A program made the position numbers and the translations under genes. From Candidatus Pelagibacterales bacterium (GTDB taxonomy: Bacteria > Pseudomonadota > Alphaproteobacteria > TMED109): DNA of 33,548 nucleotides. The notes under the pieces are model-generated. The model was not told the origin of the DNA, made no database searches, and saw only the letters and a program-made list of their open reading frames with translations. Shown piece after piece: positions 18,087 through 25,449 of this stretch (the first letter of the stretch is position 1; each line of letters begins with the position of its first letter). The stretch is taken from the NCBI GenBank assembly GCA_002715505.1, contig PAZF01000010.1, forward strand, positions 1 to 33,548, read 5' to 3'.

Positions 18087-18126
18087 ACTACTTTTAATTT
18101 TTTATTTTTTTATATAATATTTAATA

Positions 18127-18285
18127 GTATTTGGTGTTCTGTAAAAAGAAGTAAAAGGGAATCTAGTTCAAATCTGGAACTGTCTTCGCAACTGTAAATG
18201 ACGCAAGTATCTCTAAAGTCCACTAGATAATATTTTCTGGGAAGGAAGAAAATACTAGTCATAAGTCAGGAAACCTGCCAAATAC
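18127..18285 (+). ncRNA. Cobalamin riboswitch
   Basis: The B12-box is present as AAGTCAGGAAACCTGCC (18263-18279), preceded by the core elements GCAACTGTAA (18188-18197), AGTCCACTAG (18217-18226) and GGGAAGGAAG (18239-18248). Closing stem P1 pairs GTATTT (18127-18132) with AAATAC (18280-18285), and P3 pairs ATCTAGT (18161-18167) with ACTAGAT (18222-18228). It lies 85 bases before btuB and should repress it when adenosylcobalamin is plentiful. A TATAAT at 18113-18118 is a plausible -10. Confidence 0.95.
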
Positions 18286-18370
18286 GGTCTAGCTTGCGTC
18301 GGAGATTGCGTTTAAAGCACGATTATATCGTTCATGACCAACTTTTTTTATTTGACTTAGGAGAAATGTC
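18286..18370 (+). promoter_or_regulatory. Expression platform of the btuB riboswitch
   Basis: CTTGCGTC (18293-18300) is the exact complement of GACGCAAG (18200-18207) inside the aptamer and could form the long-range kissing or anti-aptamer pairing of the switch. A 5-bp hairpin ACGAT-TAT-ATCGT is at 18319-18331. The T-run near 18343 has no strong stem before it, so control of translation is more likely than termination. The btuB Shine-Dalgarno AGGAG lies 7 bases before the ATG. Confidence 0.5.
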
Positions 18371-20203
18371 ATGAGCATTTTAAAAGTTTATTTTTATTTA
18401 ATAATTTTTTTAATAAGTAGTATGTTGTGTGCCTTGGAGGATTTAGGTAAGTTTGTAGTATCTCCTAACAGATCCTTAGTTGAATTAAACAAAGTAGGGT
18501 CATCTGTTTTAATAATAAACAAAAAGCAAGTTGAAAGTTCTGCTTCTACTACCACTAGTGGAATACTGCAGGAATTTGGAGGATTCTCTGTATCTCCAAA
18601 AGGAAACAAAGGTTCCGACCCTAGCTACTTTAATAGAGGTTTATCAAGAAAGTATATAAAAGTATTAGTAGACGGGATGGACTTATCGGACATCACTTCA
18701 ACACAGGAGGAACCTACGTATATTGATAATTTGAATATCAATAATGTAGACAATATTGAAATTCTTAATGGATCTCAAGGGACTTTGTATGGCAGTAATG
18801 CAATAGGAGGAGTAATTAGTATTAATTCATCTCTCCCAGAGGTTGATGGGTTTACTAGTAAGAAGTCATTTGAAGCAGGCTCATACGGTTATATTAATAA
18901 CTCTAATTCTATTAGCTTTTTAAGTGATAGGTTTTATTCAGTTTTAAATTTGAACGGTGAAAGATCATCAGGTTATAATAGTTTCATTGATACTGGACTA
19001 GCTCCAACAGAAAAAGATGGCTATTACTTATATGGCTCAGATTTTTTGTCTAGCTTAAAAGTTAAAGAAAATTTAGAGGTTAACTTTAATGGAAGGTTTT
19101 ATAAACAACATAACGAATATGATAATAACTTTTCATATCCTGGTGATAGTTTAACATATTTTAGAGATGATAAAGCTTACGCTTTACTTCTTGATATAAT
19201 TTATAACCAAAAAAATATTAGTCATAAAATTGCATTTCAGCCAACCTATACCACTAGAATAAATAATAGTGGCGCCTATAGATATGAATATGATGGTAGA
19301 AAAAATAAATTAGAATATATAGTTTCAAGTAATTTAAATGGCTTTAATATTCTATCAGGATTTGATTATGTTATGAAGAATGCTGATATGAATGGAGACT
19401 TAGCAAAAAAGGAAATCTATTCTATTTTTAGTGAATTAAGATTTAAAGTTTTTAATGAAACTAAAGTAGATGTCTCTGCAAGAAGAGAATATGATAGTAA
19501 ATACGACACATTCGAAACAGGAAGACTTCAAATCAATCACAATTTTTTAGAAAACATTATTCTAAGAGGAAGCATGGGAACCGGTTACAGAGCCCCTACT
19601 CCCTATGAGTTATATAGTACTTATGGAAATAATGAACTTAAACCTGAAAAATCAATCACTTATGATTTGGGAAGTGAAATAATTTCTAAAAATGGTTTAA
19701 CCAAACTCTACTTAGGGGCTTTTGAGACAAGAATAGAAGATATAATTACATATGCATCTTCCAAATATAGACAATCTACATCTAACTTGGTCACAAATGG
19801 GTTAGAAATTAGATATGAAACATTTATTTATAATTTTTTAAATACTAGTTTGAACTACACTAAAACTAATGGAAAAGAAAATGATGGGGATAGCATAACT
19901 TTAGTTCCTAAAGATAAGTTTGTTTTATCTGTTAATTTAAAACCTACAGAAAAATTAAATATAAATACATATTACTTATTTCAAAATAAGGCAAAGGATA
20001 CTAAATTCAATGATTTACCTGTTTTTAGATCTTTAAATTTTTATGCAAATTATTTCTTCAGAAAAAATGCAAAAACATATATTAAGTTTGAAAATCTTCT
20101 AAATAGAAATAATATTGTAAATAGAGGAGGAGGAACATCTGAAAATCTTGGGTACAGGAGTCCTGGAAGGTCTGTATTCCTAGGAGTAAAATTTGAAAAT
20201 TAA
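18371..20203 (+). CDS. btuB: TonB-dependent vitamin B12 receptor BtuB
   Basis: A 610-residue outer-membrane receptor, close to the length of E. coli BtuB. Signal peptide at about 1-21 (ends MLCA-LED), a TonB-box-like start LGKFVVSPNR, plug domain about 35-150 with YIKVLVDGMDLSD and NIEILNGSQGTLYGSNAIGG, then a barrel ending VFLGVKFEN with the terminal-strand aromatic. The cobalamin riboswitch directly upstream is the decisive evidence for the substrate. The usual inner-membrane genes btuC, btuD and btuF are absent; a DUF6580-like membrane gene follows by 34 bases. Confidence 0.9.
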   Translation: MSILKVYFYLIIFLISSMLCALEDLGKFVVSPNRSLVELNKVGSSVLIINKKQVESSASTTTSGILQEFGGFSVSPKGNKGSDPSYFNRGLSRKYIKVLVDGMDLSDITSTQEEPTYIDNLNINNVDNIEILNGSQGTLYGSNAIGGVISINSSLPEVDGFTSKKSFEAGSYGYINNSNSISFLSDRFYSVLNLNGERSSGYNSFIDTGLAPTEKDGYYLYGSDFLSSLKVKENLEVNFNGRFYKQHNEYDNNFSYPGDSLTYFRDDKAYALLLDIIYNQKNISHKIAFQPTYTTRINNSGAYRYEYDGRKNKLEYIVSSNLNGFNILSGFDYVMKNADMNGDLAKKEIYSIFSELRFKVFNETKVDVSARREYDSKYDTFETGRLQINHNFLENIILRGSMGTGYRAPTPYELYSTYGNNELKPEKSITYDLGSEIISKNGLTKLYLGAFETRIEDIITYASSKYRQSTSNLVTNGLEIRYETFIYNFLNTSLNYTKTNGKENDGDSITLVPKDKFVLSVNLKPTEKLNINTYYLFQNKAKDTKFNDLPVFRSLNFYANYFFRKNAKTYIKFENLLNRNNIVNRGGGTSENLGYRSPGRSVFLGVKFEN

Positions 20204-20237
20204 ATTAAAATTTAATAAATTTATGTTAGCATAAAGT

Positions 20238-20753
20238 ATGTTTAATGAAAGGATTGGAAAATTTATAATTATAAGCTTTGTATCAATTCTTATAAGTAGG
20301 CTTATACCTCATCCCCCAAATTTTACTACGGCCATTTCAGTTGCATTTTATTTACCAGCACTCTTTGGATATAAATATATAATAGTAAGTTTAACTGCTT
20401 TTATATTGAGTGATTTATTAATAGGAGTTCACAACTTACTATTATTTACTTGGGGAAGTATTATATTTATCGGCTTATTTTCAAGATATTTTAAAAATCT
20501 CTATTTTAGATTTTTAGGAATCGTTGGAAGTTGTATTATTTTTTTTCTTATATCAAATTTAGGGGTATGGCTTATGAGTAATAATTATGAAAATAATTTA
20601 TCAGGACTTTTAACCTGTTATATAATGGGTTTACCTTTTCTAAAAAATAGTTTGATTAGCAGCTTGGGAATTTCAGTTTTGGTAGAGTTTTTTATATCTA
20701 TGCAGTTTGCAAAAGCATATATTTTAAAAATTAATAAAAATTTTATATATTAA
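20238..20753 (+). CDS. DUF6580-like membrane protein, candidate cobalamin-linked transporter
   Basis: A 171-residue polytopic protein with about five hydrophobic segments (8-22, 33-58, 66-84, 90-113 and 135-155). The signature RLIPHPPNFTTAISVAF near the N-terminus, SDLLIGVH near 58-65 and CYIMGLPFLKNSLISS near 126-141 match the DUF6580 family as I know it, which resembles S-components of ECF vitamin transporters in size and layout. Its position behind riboswitch-btuB argues for a role in cobalamin or precursor uptake across the inner membrane; that is inference. Its stop overlaps the convergent DASS gene by four bases. No ATPase or T-component is nearby. Confidence 0.65.
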   Translation: MFNERIGKFIIISFVSILISRLIPHPPNFTTAISVAFYLPALFGYKYIIVSLTAFILSDLLIGVHNLLLFTWGSIIFIGLFSRYFKNLYFRFLGIVGSCIIFFLISNLGVWLMSNNYENNLSGLLTCYIMGLPFLKNSLISSLGISVLVEFFISMQFAKAYILKINKNFIY

Positions 20754-22219
20754 TTTTGTATCACCCACTGAGGAAGAGTCATTAAATTGAAATTAAATAC
20801 TTGATTCAATATGACTAAGCTAATTGCTGTTACTACAAATATAGAAATTATATTAAGCATAAATCCTGCTCTTATCATATTATTAATTGTTACTTTTCCG
20901 CTTCCAAAAACTACAGCATTTGGAGGCGTAGCAATAGGCAACATAAATGCGCAGCTGGCTGCTATAGTAGTTGGTATTACAAAAATAAGAGGGTTAACTT
21001 CCAACCCTATTGCAAAAATTATTAGTATAGGAGAAAAAGTAGCAACTGTGGCAGTATTAGAATTCAGTTCAGTTAAAAAAATAATTAATGCTACAGCAAT
21101 AAGTATCAAAATATAAATATCTAATCCATATAAATAATTAGAAAAAGACCCAATCCATTCAGCTAGGCCAGAGTCTTTGATAGCTCTTGAAAGAGCTATT
21201 CCACCTCCTACTAAAAATAGCACACCCCACGGGATCTGATTTGCGGTTTTCCAGTTACAGGCTCTTTTATTTGGCCCACAAGGAATAATAAATAAAAGTA
21301 ATGCACCTAGTATACCTATTGATGTATCATTCAAAGTTAAGCCAAAATTTTCATTCAAAGCCTTTCTAAAAATCCACAACGAAGCCGTAAAAAAAAATAT
21401 AATTGCTACAACTTTTTCGGTAGTACTAGCTTTTCCAATTTCACTTTTCATATTTAATAAAGTATTTTCTAAAGCATCAGATTTTTTCGAAGAAACCTTA
21501 TATATAACTTTATTTAAAAAAAACCAAACAATTGGGATTAGAATAATTGCAATTGGGAGCCCTATCATAAACCAGTCAATGAAACTTATTTGAAAGTTAT
21601 ATGAGTCACTTAGTATGCTTGCCAGCATAATATTTGTAGGAGTTCCTATTAAAGTAGCTGTACCACCAATGGAAGCTGAGTAAGCAATAGATAATAATAA
21701 AGGGATAGCAAAACTTTTATTGTTTATGTTTTTTTGACTAGAAAAAAAAGCTATTACGGAAGTTGCAATGGGTAGCATCATTATTGTAGATGCAGTATTG
21801 CTTACCCACATACTTAAAAGAGCAGTAGTAATCATAAATCCAGCAATAATCTTGCTAGGACTGGTTCCAGAAAAACTAAGTATTTTTATAGCTATTCTTT
21901 TGTGCAGTCCGCTATCTTCCATGGCCGAGGCTATGATAAATCCACCTAAAAATAATAACACCAATGGATGTGCATAAGAAGTAGCTACTTCTTTCAATTC
22001 AAATAAATCAAATAGAGGAAAAAGTATAAGAGGAATTAGCCCCGTCACATAAATAGGAATAGCTTCGCTTATCCACCATATAGTCATCAATATGGTTACA
22101 CCTGCAGTTAACCAAGAAATTCTATTTAAGCCCTCAGGCGGCGAAGAAATATAAAAAAATAAAAAAACTAATACGCCAAAAGATAAGCCTAATAAAGAAA
22201 TATTAGTTTTTTTAAACAA
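20750..22219 (-). CDS. DASS/SLC13-family sodium-coupled anion transporter
   Basis: A 489-residue carrier of the divalent anion:sodium symporter family (VcINDY-like), importing dicarboxylates, tricarboxylates or sulfate with Na+. Features: WWISEAIPIYVTGLIPL (about 47-63), LFLGGFIIASAME, the first SNT motif in SMWVSNTAST, GTPTNIMLASIL, the second SNT in LNSNTATVA, and ATPPNAVVFGSG. The Na+ and substrate sites are therefore intact. It begins at TTG 13 bases after the stop of a TRAP-type binding protein, with no Shine-Dalgarno, suggesting co-expression. Substrate cannot be told; carboxylates are likeliest given the neighbour. Confidence 0.9.
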   Translation of the reverse strand: MFKKTNISLLGLSFGVLVFLFFYISSPPEGLNRISWLTAGVTILMTIWWISEAIPIYVTGLIPLILFPLFDLFELKEVATSYAHPLVLLFLGGFIIASAMEDSGLHKRIAIKILSFSGTSPSKIIAGFMITTALLSMWVSNTASTIMMLPIATSVIAFFSSQKNINNKSFAIPLLLSIAYSASIGGTATLIGTPTNIMLASILSDSYNFQISFIDWFMIGLPIAIILIPIVWFFLNKVIYKVSSKKSDALENTLLNMKSEIGKASTTEKVVAIIFFFTASLWIFRKALNENFGLTLNDTSIGILGALLLFIIPCGPNKRACNWKTANQIPWGVLFLVGGGIALSRAIKDSGLAEWIGSFSNYLYGLDIYILILIAVALIIFLTELNSNTATVATFSPILIIFAIGLEVNPLIFVIPTTIAASCAFMLPIATPPNAVVFGSGKVTINNMIRAGFMLNIISIFVVTAISLVILNQVFNFNLMTLPQWVIQN

Positions 22220-22232
22220 TTTTAACTATAAA

Positions 22233-23312
22233 TTAATTATCTAAGTATCCTAACGACTTCCAAACCTCTATTTCTTTTCTAAAAGAGCTTAGAGACTCCC
22301 AAGACCTTTTAAAATCAGCATCATTTTTACTTTCTTCATTTACTACTTCTATCCAGGCTTCCTCCAGAGCATTAAGTATCTCATCATTCCACCTATGAAT
22401 TTTTACTCCTTTTTCTTTTAGGGTATTTAAGGCATCTACCTGAATAGCTTCTCCCTCAGCAATACCATTTCTCATATTATCACCGCAAGTAGTTTCTATT
22501 TGTACTTTTTGAGTTTCAGATAAACTATTCCATTTATCCATATTTATCATCAATTCTTGTAAGGTTGACTGTTGATGCCAACCAGGAAAGTAGTAATGTT
22601 TAGCCACTTGATAAAATCCTAGATCTAAATCAACTGCTGGCATTGAAAATTCTGTAGCATCTATAGTACCTAATTCAAGGGCTGGAAAAATATCTCCGCC
22701 TGCAATGAGTTGTGTAGAAACTCCTATCTTTTCCATAACTTTTGCACCAAGACCAAAAAATCTCATTTTCATACCTTTCATATCTTCAACAGTATTAATT
22801 TCTTTTCTAAACCAACCTGATGCCTCAGGGGGAATAACCCCACAAAAAATTCCTTTTATATTATGTTCAGCATAAATTTCTTCAAATAACTCTTGCCCTC
22901 CACCATAATAAATCCAAGCCATGTATTCCTGTGCAGAAGGTCCAAAAGGTACAGCGGCAAATAGTGGTAGTGCAGGAACCTTGCCTGCCCAATATCCAGG
23001 AGTAGACCATCCCGCATCAACTGATCCTGAAGAAACTGCATCAAAAACTTCTAAAGCTGGTACCAAAGCTCCTGGCTCAAAAAACTTTATCTGAATATTT
23101 TTACCCGATACTTTAGAAATTTGATTTTGAAACCTAATTCCTGCTGTCCCTAGTTGGGTAAGAGATCCAGGAAAAGTACTTGCCATTTTCCATTTTATTT
23201 TTTTTATTCTTTGCTCAGATTGGTCACTTTTAGAAGACGAACCTTCTCTTTCCGAACATGAAATTAATAATATTGAAAGTAAAACTATGAATAATTTTAA
23301 TAATCTAAACAC
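22233..23312 (-). CDS. TRAP-type solute-binding lipoprotein (DctP family)
   Basis: A 359-residue binding protein of the DctP/TakP family, which traps organic acids in the periplasm. The lipobox LISC (16-19) predicts acylation at Cys19; Ser at +2 predicts outer-membrane sorting by enterobacterial rules. Family segments: WKMASTFPGSLTQLG near 41, FFEPGALVPALEVFDAVSSG, WIYYGGGQELFEEIYA, PEASGWFRKEI, the ligand-carboxylate Arg region GMKMRFFGLG, IFPALELGTIDATEF and YYFPGWHQQST. It starts at GTG with a strong GGGGGAG site. No dctQ or dctM lies on either side; a DASS carrier follows after 13 bases. Ligand is probably a 2-oxo or hydroxy acid, judged by family only. Confidence 0.88.
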   Translation of the reverse strand: MFRLLKLFIVLLSILLISCSEREGSSSKSDQSEQRIKKIKWKMASTFPGSLTQLGTAGIRFQNQISKVSGKNIQIKFFEPGALVPALEVFDAVSSGSVDAGWSTPGYWAGKVPALPLFAAVPFGPSAQEYMAWIYYGGGQELFEEIYAEHNIKGIFCGVIPPEASGWFRKEINTVEDMKGMKMRFFGLGAKVMEKIGVSTQLIAGGDIFPALELGTIDATEFSMPAVDLDLGFYQVAKHYYFPGWHQQSTLQELMINMDKWNSLSETQKVQIETTCGDNMRNGIAEGEAIQVDALNTLKEKGVKIHRWNDEILNALEEAWIEVVNEESKNDADFKRSWESLSSFRKEIEVWKSLGYLDN

Positions 23313-23352
23313 TTCTCTCCCCCTATAATATAAAATCTTATATTATATGATC

Positions 23353-23817
23353 TTAATGACTGGCGCTACTAAAATTTAAACTTTTCCAAGCTTCATAAGC
23401 AATTATTGCGGCAGCGTTGCTAAGGTTTAAGCTTCTGCTTTCATCAAGCATTGGAATTTTATAGGATTTATTTCTATAAGATTCTACAAACTTTTTAGGA
23501 AGTCCATTGGTTTCTGAACCAAAAATAATAATTGAATTATCGGTAAATGTCGCTTCTGTATAATTTTTAATACCATATTTTGTAATTAATAATAAATTTT
23601 TTGTATTTATATTATTACAATAAGATTCCAAATCCTCAAAAATTAGAGGGTTTGTATCTGAAAAATAATCTAGTTTTGCTCTTCTTAAGCTTTTTTCATC
23701 TAAACTGAAACCAAAAGGTTTTATGAGATGTAAATTAAATCCTGTATTTGAGCATAGTCTCATTATATTTCCCGTATTGGGCGGAATTTTTGGCTGAAAA
23801 AGTACTAATGTAGGCAT
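23353..23817 (-). CDS. trmL: tRNA (cytidine/uridine-34-2'-O)-methyltransferase
   Basis: A 154-residue SPOUT-fold enzyme that methylates the ribose at wobble position 34 of tRNA-Leu species using S-adenosylmethionine. The N-terminal LFQPKIPPNTGNIMRLCSNTG, the LRRAKLDY segment near 45, and the C-terminal knot IIFGSETNGLPKK followed by IPMLDESRSLNLSNAAAI are diagnostic. The length is typical of the family. A TATAAT is 8 bases before the ATG, so the leader is nearly absent. It may be co-transcribed with the binding-protein gene 40 bases downstream. Confidence 0.93.
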   Translation of the reverse strand: MPTLVLFQPKIPPNTGNIMRLCSNTGFNLHLIKPFGFSLDEKSLRRAKLDYFSDTNPLIFEDLESYCNNINTKNLLLITKYGIKNYTEATFTDNSIIIFGSETNGLPKKFVESYRNKSYKIPMLDESRSLNLSNAAAIIAYEAWKSLNFSSASH

Positions 23818-23858
23818 TTATTCCCATTATACAAATAAATTACTTTTATTAAAATTTT

Positions 23859-23870
23859 TTTTACGTAAAA
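23859..23870. promoter_or_regulatory. Palindrome overlapping the cyclase -10 region
   Basis: TTTTACGTAAAA, a perfect 12-bp palindrome in the 60-bp divergent gap between trmL and the cyclase. Its right half runs into TAAAAT (23866-23871), a -10 candidate 6 bases before the cyclase ATG at 23878. Bound protein here would block the cyclase promoter. The regulator is unknown. Confidence 0.4.
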
Positions 23871-23877
23871 TCTAATT

Positions 23878-25026
23878 ATGCCTATTATTAAAGACAATAA
23901 AAATTTATTTACACTAGAAAAAACCTCTACAGGAGCGACAAGAAAAATGGCAGCAATATTTGCTGCAGACGTTGTAGGCTACAGTAAGCTAATGGCAGAA
24001 AATGAAAAGCTAACTTTATTTAGGTTGAAAGAAACCAGGAAAACTACTGATGCAATAATACAAAGTTTAAATGGTAGAATTTTTTCAACAGCAGGCGATT
24101 CGATTATGGCTGAATTTGCAAGTCCAGTTGATGCTGTTGAAGCAGCCATAGAAATCCAAAAAAAAATAACAAAAAATATTTCTGAAATAACTGACAATAT
24201 CATTATTGAATTTAGGATGGGAATTAACCTTGGAGATATTATGGTTCAAGATGACAATCTTTATGGAGATAATGTAAATATAGCAGCTCGACTTGAGTCC
24301 ATATCAAAACCAGGAGAGATTAGTGTTTCAGAAAAAGTCTACCAAGAAATAAAAAATAAAGTAGATATTAAATTTAAATTCATGGGAACCAAAAAACTTA
24401 AAAATATTAGTGAAAAAATTAATATATACATGTCTTCTATTCATGTAACAGAGAAAACCACTGAAGAAAAAAGATTTAATATTAAAAAAGTTTTATTATT
24501 TTTTTCTATCCTAATTTTAATTTTGATCACATCTTTACTAATATATAAGATATATTTTACTGAAAAGATTAACTATAACCAAGGCGCACAAAGTGTAATA
24601 GAAAACCTTAATACAGCAGAAAACTTGCAATCATCTAATGCACAAACTGCTGATAAAACGTTGAAAATTTCATTAATGGAATTTCAAAACCAGACATCTA
24701 ATTTTAGCAGCGAAAATTTAAACTCTCTTATGGAAATAATAAATACTACTCTTTCAGAGAAAGATGCAATATCTACTATCAGATCTCCTGAAGGATCAGA
24801 AAACTTAAACCCACCAGAGGTTATGTTAATAGCTACTGAAGCTAATTCAGCTTTTGTTATAAATGGCCTTGTTTTTTCTGAAAAAAATAATAACTATCTA
24901 AGTATTAAAATTTATGAGGCAAAAAGAGGTTCAATGATAGTAAGTAAGAAAATTATTCTAAATGGCAATAACTTTGAAGAAGTGATCAAGTTTTTAACAT
25001 TATTTAAAAAAGACGTAATAAATTAA
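23878..25026 (+). CDS. Membrane-anchored class III adenylate/guanylate cyclase
   Basis: A 382-residue protein. Residues 22-188 are a class III nucleotide cyclase domain: metal-binding Asp31 (AAIFAADVVGYSKLM) and Asp74 (STAGDSIMAEF), and the transition-state residues Asn134 and Arg138 in DNVNIAARLE are all present, so it should be active as a homodimer. Substrate (ATP or GTP) is not decided here. One membrane helix follows (about 204-224), then a roughly 155-residue extracytoplasmic part starting near LKISLMEFQNQTSN that resembles the LPFxNxSxD start of the TolB-like domain of many alphaproteobacterial cyclases; the usual TPR repeats are absent. The topology suggests a periplasmic sensor driving cyclic-nucleotide production. 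No Shine-Dalgarno; probably leaderless. Confidence 0.85.
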   Translation: MPIIKDNKNLFTLEKTSTGATRKMAAIFAADVVGYSKLMAENEKLTLFRLKETRKTTDAIIQSLNGRIFSTAGDSIMAEFASPVDAVEAAIEIQKKITKNISEITDNIIIEFRMGINLGDIMVQDDNLYGDNVNIAARLESISKPGEISVSEKVYQEIKNKVDIKFKFMGTKKLKNISEKINIYMSSIHVTEKTTEEKRFNIKKVLLFFSILILILITSLLIYKIYFTEKINYNQGAQSVIENLNTAENLQSSNAQTADKTLKISLMEFQNQTSNFSSENLNSLMEIINTTLSEKDAISTIRSPEGSENLNPPEVMLIATEANSAFVINGLVFSEKNNNYLSIKIYEAKRGSMIVSKKIILNGNNFEEVIKFLTLFKKDVIN

Positions 25027-25040
25027 AGTTACTCCTTGTA

Positions 25041-25130
25041 TGGCGGAGAGAGAGGGATTCGAACCCTCGATACGATTGCTCGCATACACGCGTTCCAGGC
25101 GTGCGCCTTCGACCGCTCGGCCATCTCTCC
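25041..25130 (-). tRNA. tRNA-Ser (GGA)
   Basis: A class II tRNA: acceptor GGAGAGA pairs with TCTCTCC, discriminator G, encoded CCA (25041-25043). The anticodon stem CACGC/GCGTG encloses the loop CTGGAAC, giving anticodon GGA for UCC and UCU. The T loop is GGTTCGAATCC and the variable arm is long (about ATGCGAGCAATCGTAT), as required for serine tRNA. Open reading frames across this tRNA on either strand are spurious. Confidence 0.98.
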
Positions 25131-25164
25131 TTTTAAACAAAAAAAAATAATATATAGTTCTTAT

Positions 25165-25449
25165 ATGTCTATAAAAATAAAATTGCAAATTTATTTAATA
25201 CTTCTCTCTTTTATTTTAGTAATATTAAATTTTTTATTTAATGACTTATCAGTAGGAAGAGTATGGTTCTTAATTGATGGGAATAGTTTAGTAGGAGTTC
25301 AATCTTATTTAGAAGAAGCATCGATATCTCAAGAGTTTGGAGTTTTTTTTTATGAAATAATTATCTCCATTTTAAATTTTAATTTATTTCTAATACTAGG
25401 AATTATTTTTATTTTAATATCATTTTGTTTTTTTATTTTTAGTTACTGA
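25165..25449 (+). CDS. Small two-helix membrane protein, unknown function
   Basis: A 94-residue reading from ATG 25165, just upstream (on plus) of the minus-strand tRNA-Ser. Hydrophobic helices lie at about 6-23 ([17 protein letters not shown]) and 69-92 ([20 protein letters not shown]). Between them are a conserved-looking stretch [20 protein letters not shown] and a predicted amphipathic segment. The layout (LGxxWFxxDxxSLxxxQ, then a second helix) recalls a small hypothetical protein widespread in alphaproteobacteria; I cannot name it. Longer versions starting at 25036 translate the tRNA and are wrong. It ends overlapping the convergent pheT stop by seven bases. Confidence 0.5.
   Translation: MSIKIKLQIYLILLSFILVILNFLFNDLSVGRVWFLIDGNSLVGVQSYLEEASISQEFGVFFYEIIISILNFNLFLILGIIFILISFCFFIFSY

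Noticed and set aside
18340-18352. T-run in the btuB leader as an intrinsic terminator
   Set aside because: The stem before it is short, A+T-rich and not adjacent to the T-run; control of translation is more plausible.
20811-21977. Plus-strand readings opposite the DASS transporter
   Set aside because: Hydrophobic shadows of a membrane protein gene in the antisense frame; no motif of their own.
25036-25164. N-terminal extension of the small plus-strand membrane protein
   Set aside because: These codons are the antisense of tRNA-Ser and give the well-known spurious [10 protein letters not shown]-type peptide.
25000-25188. Minus-strand reading of 62 codons across the tRNA-Ser region
   Set aside because: It translates the tRNA itself; a familiar artefact.
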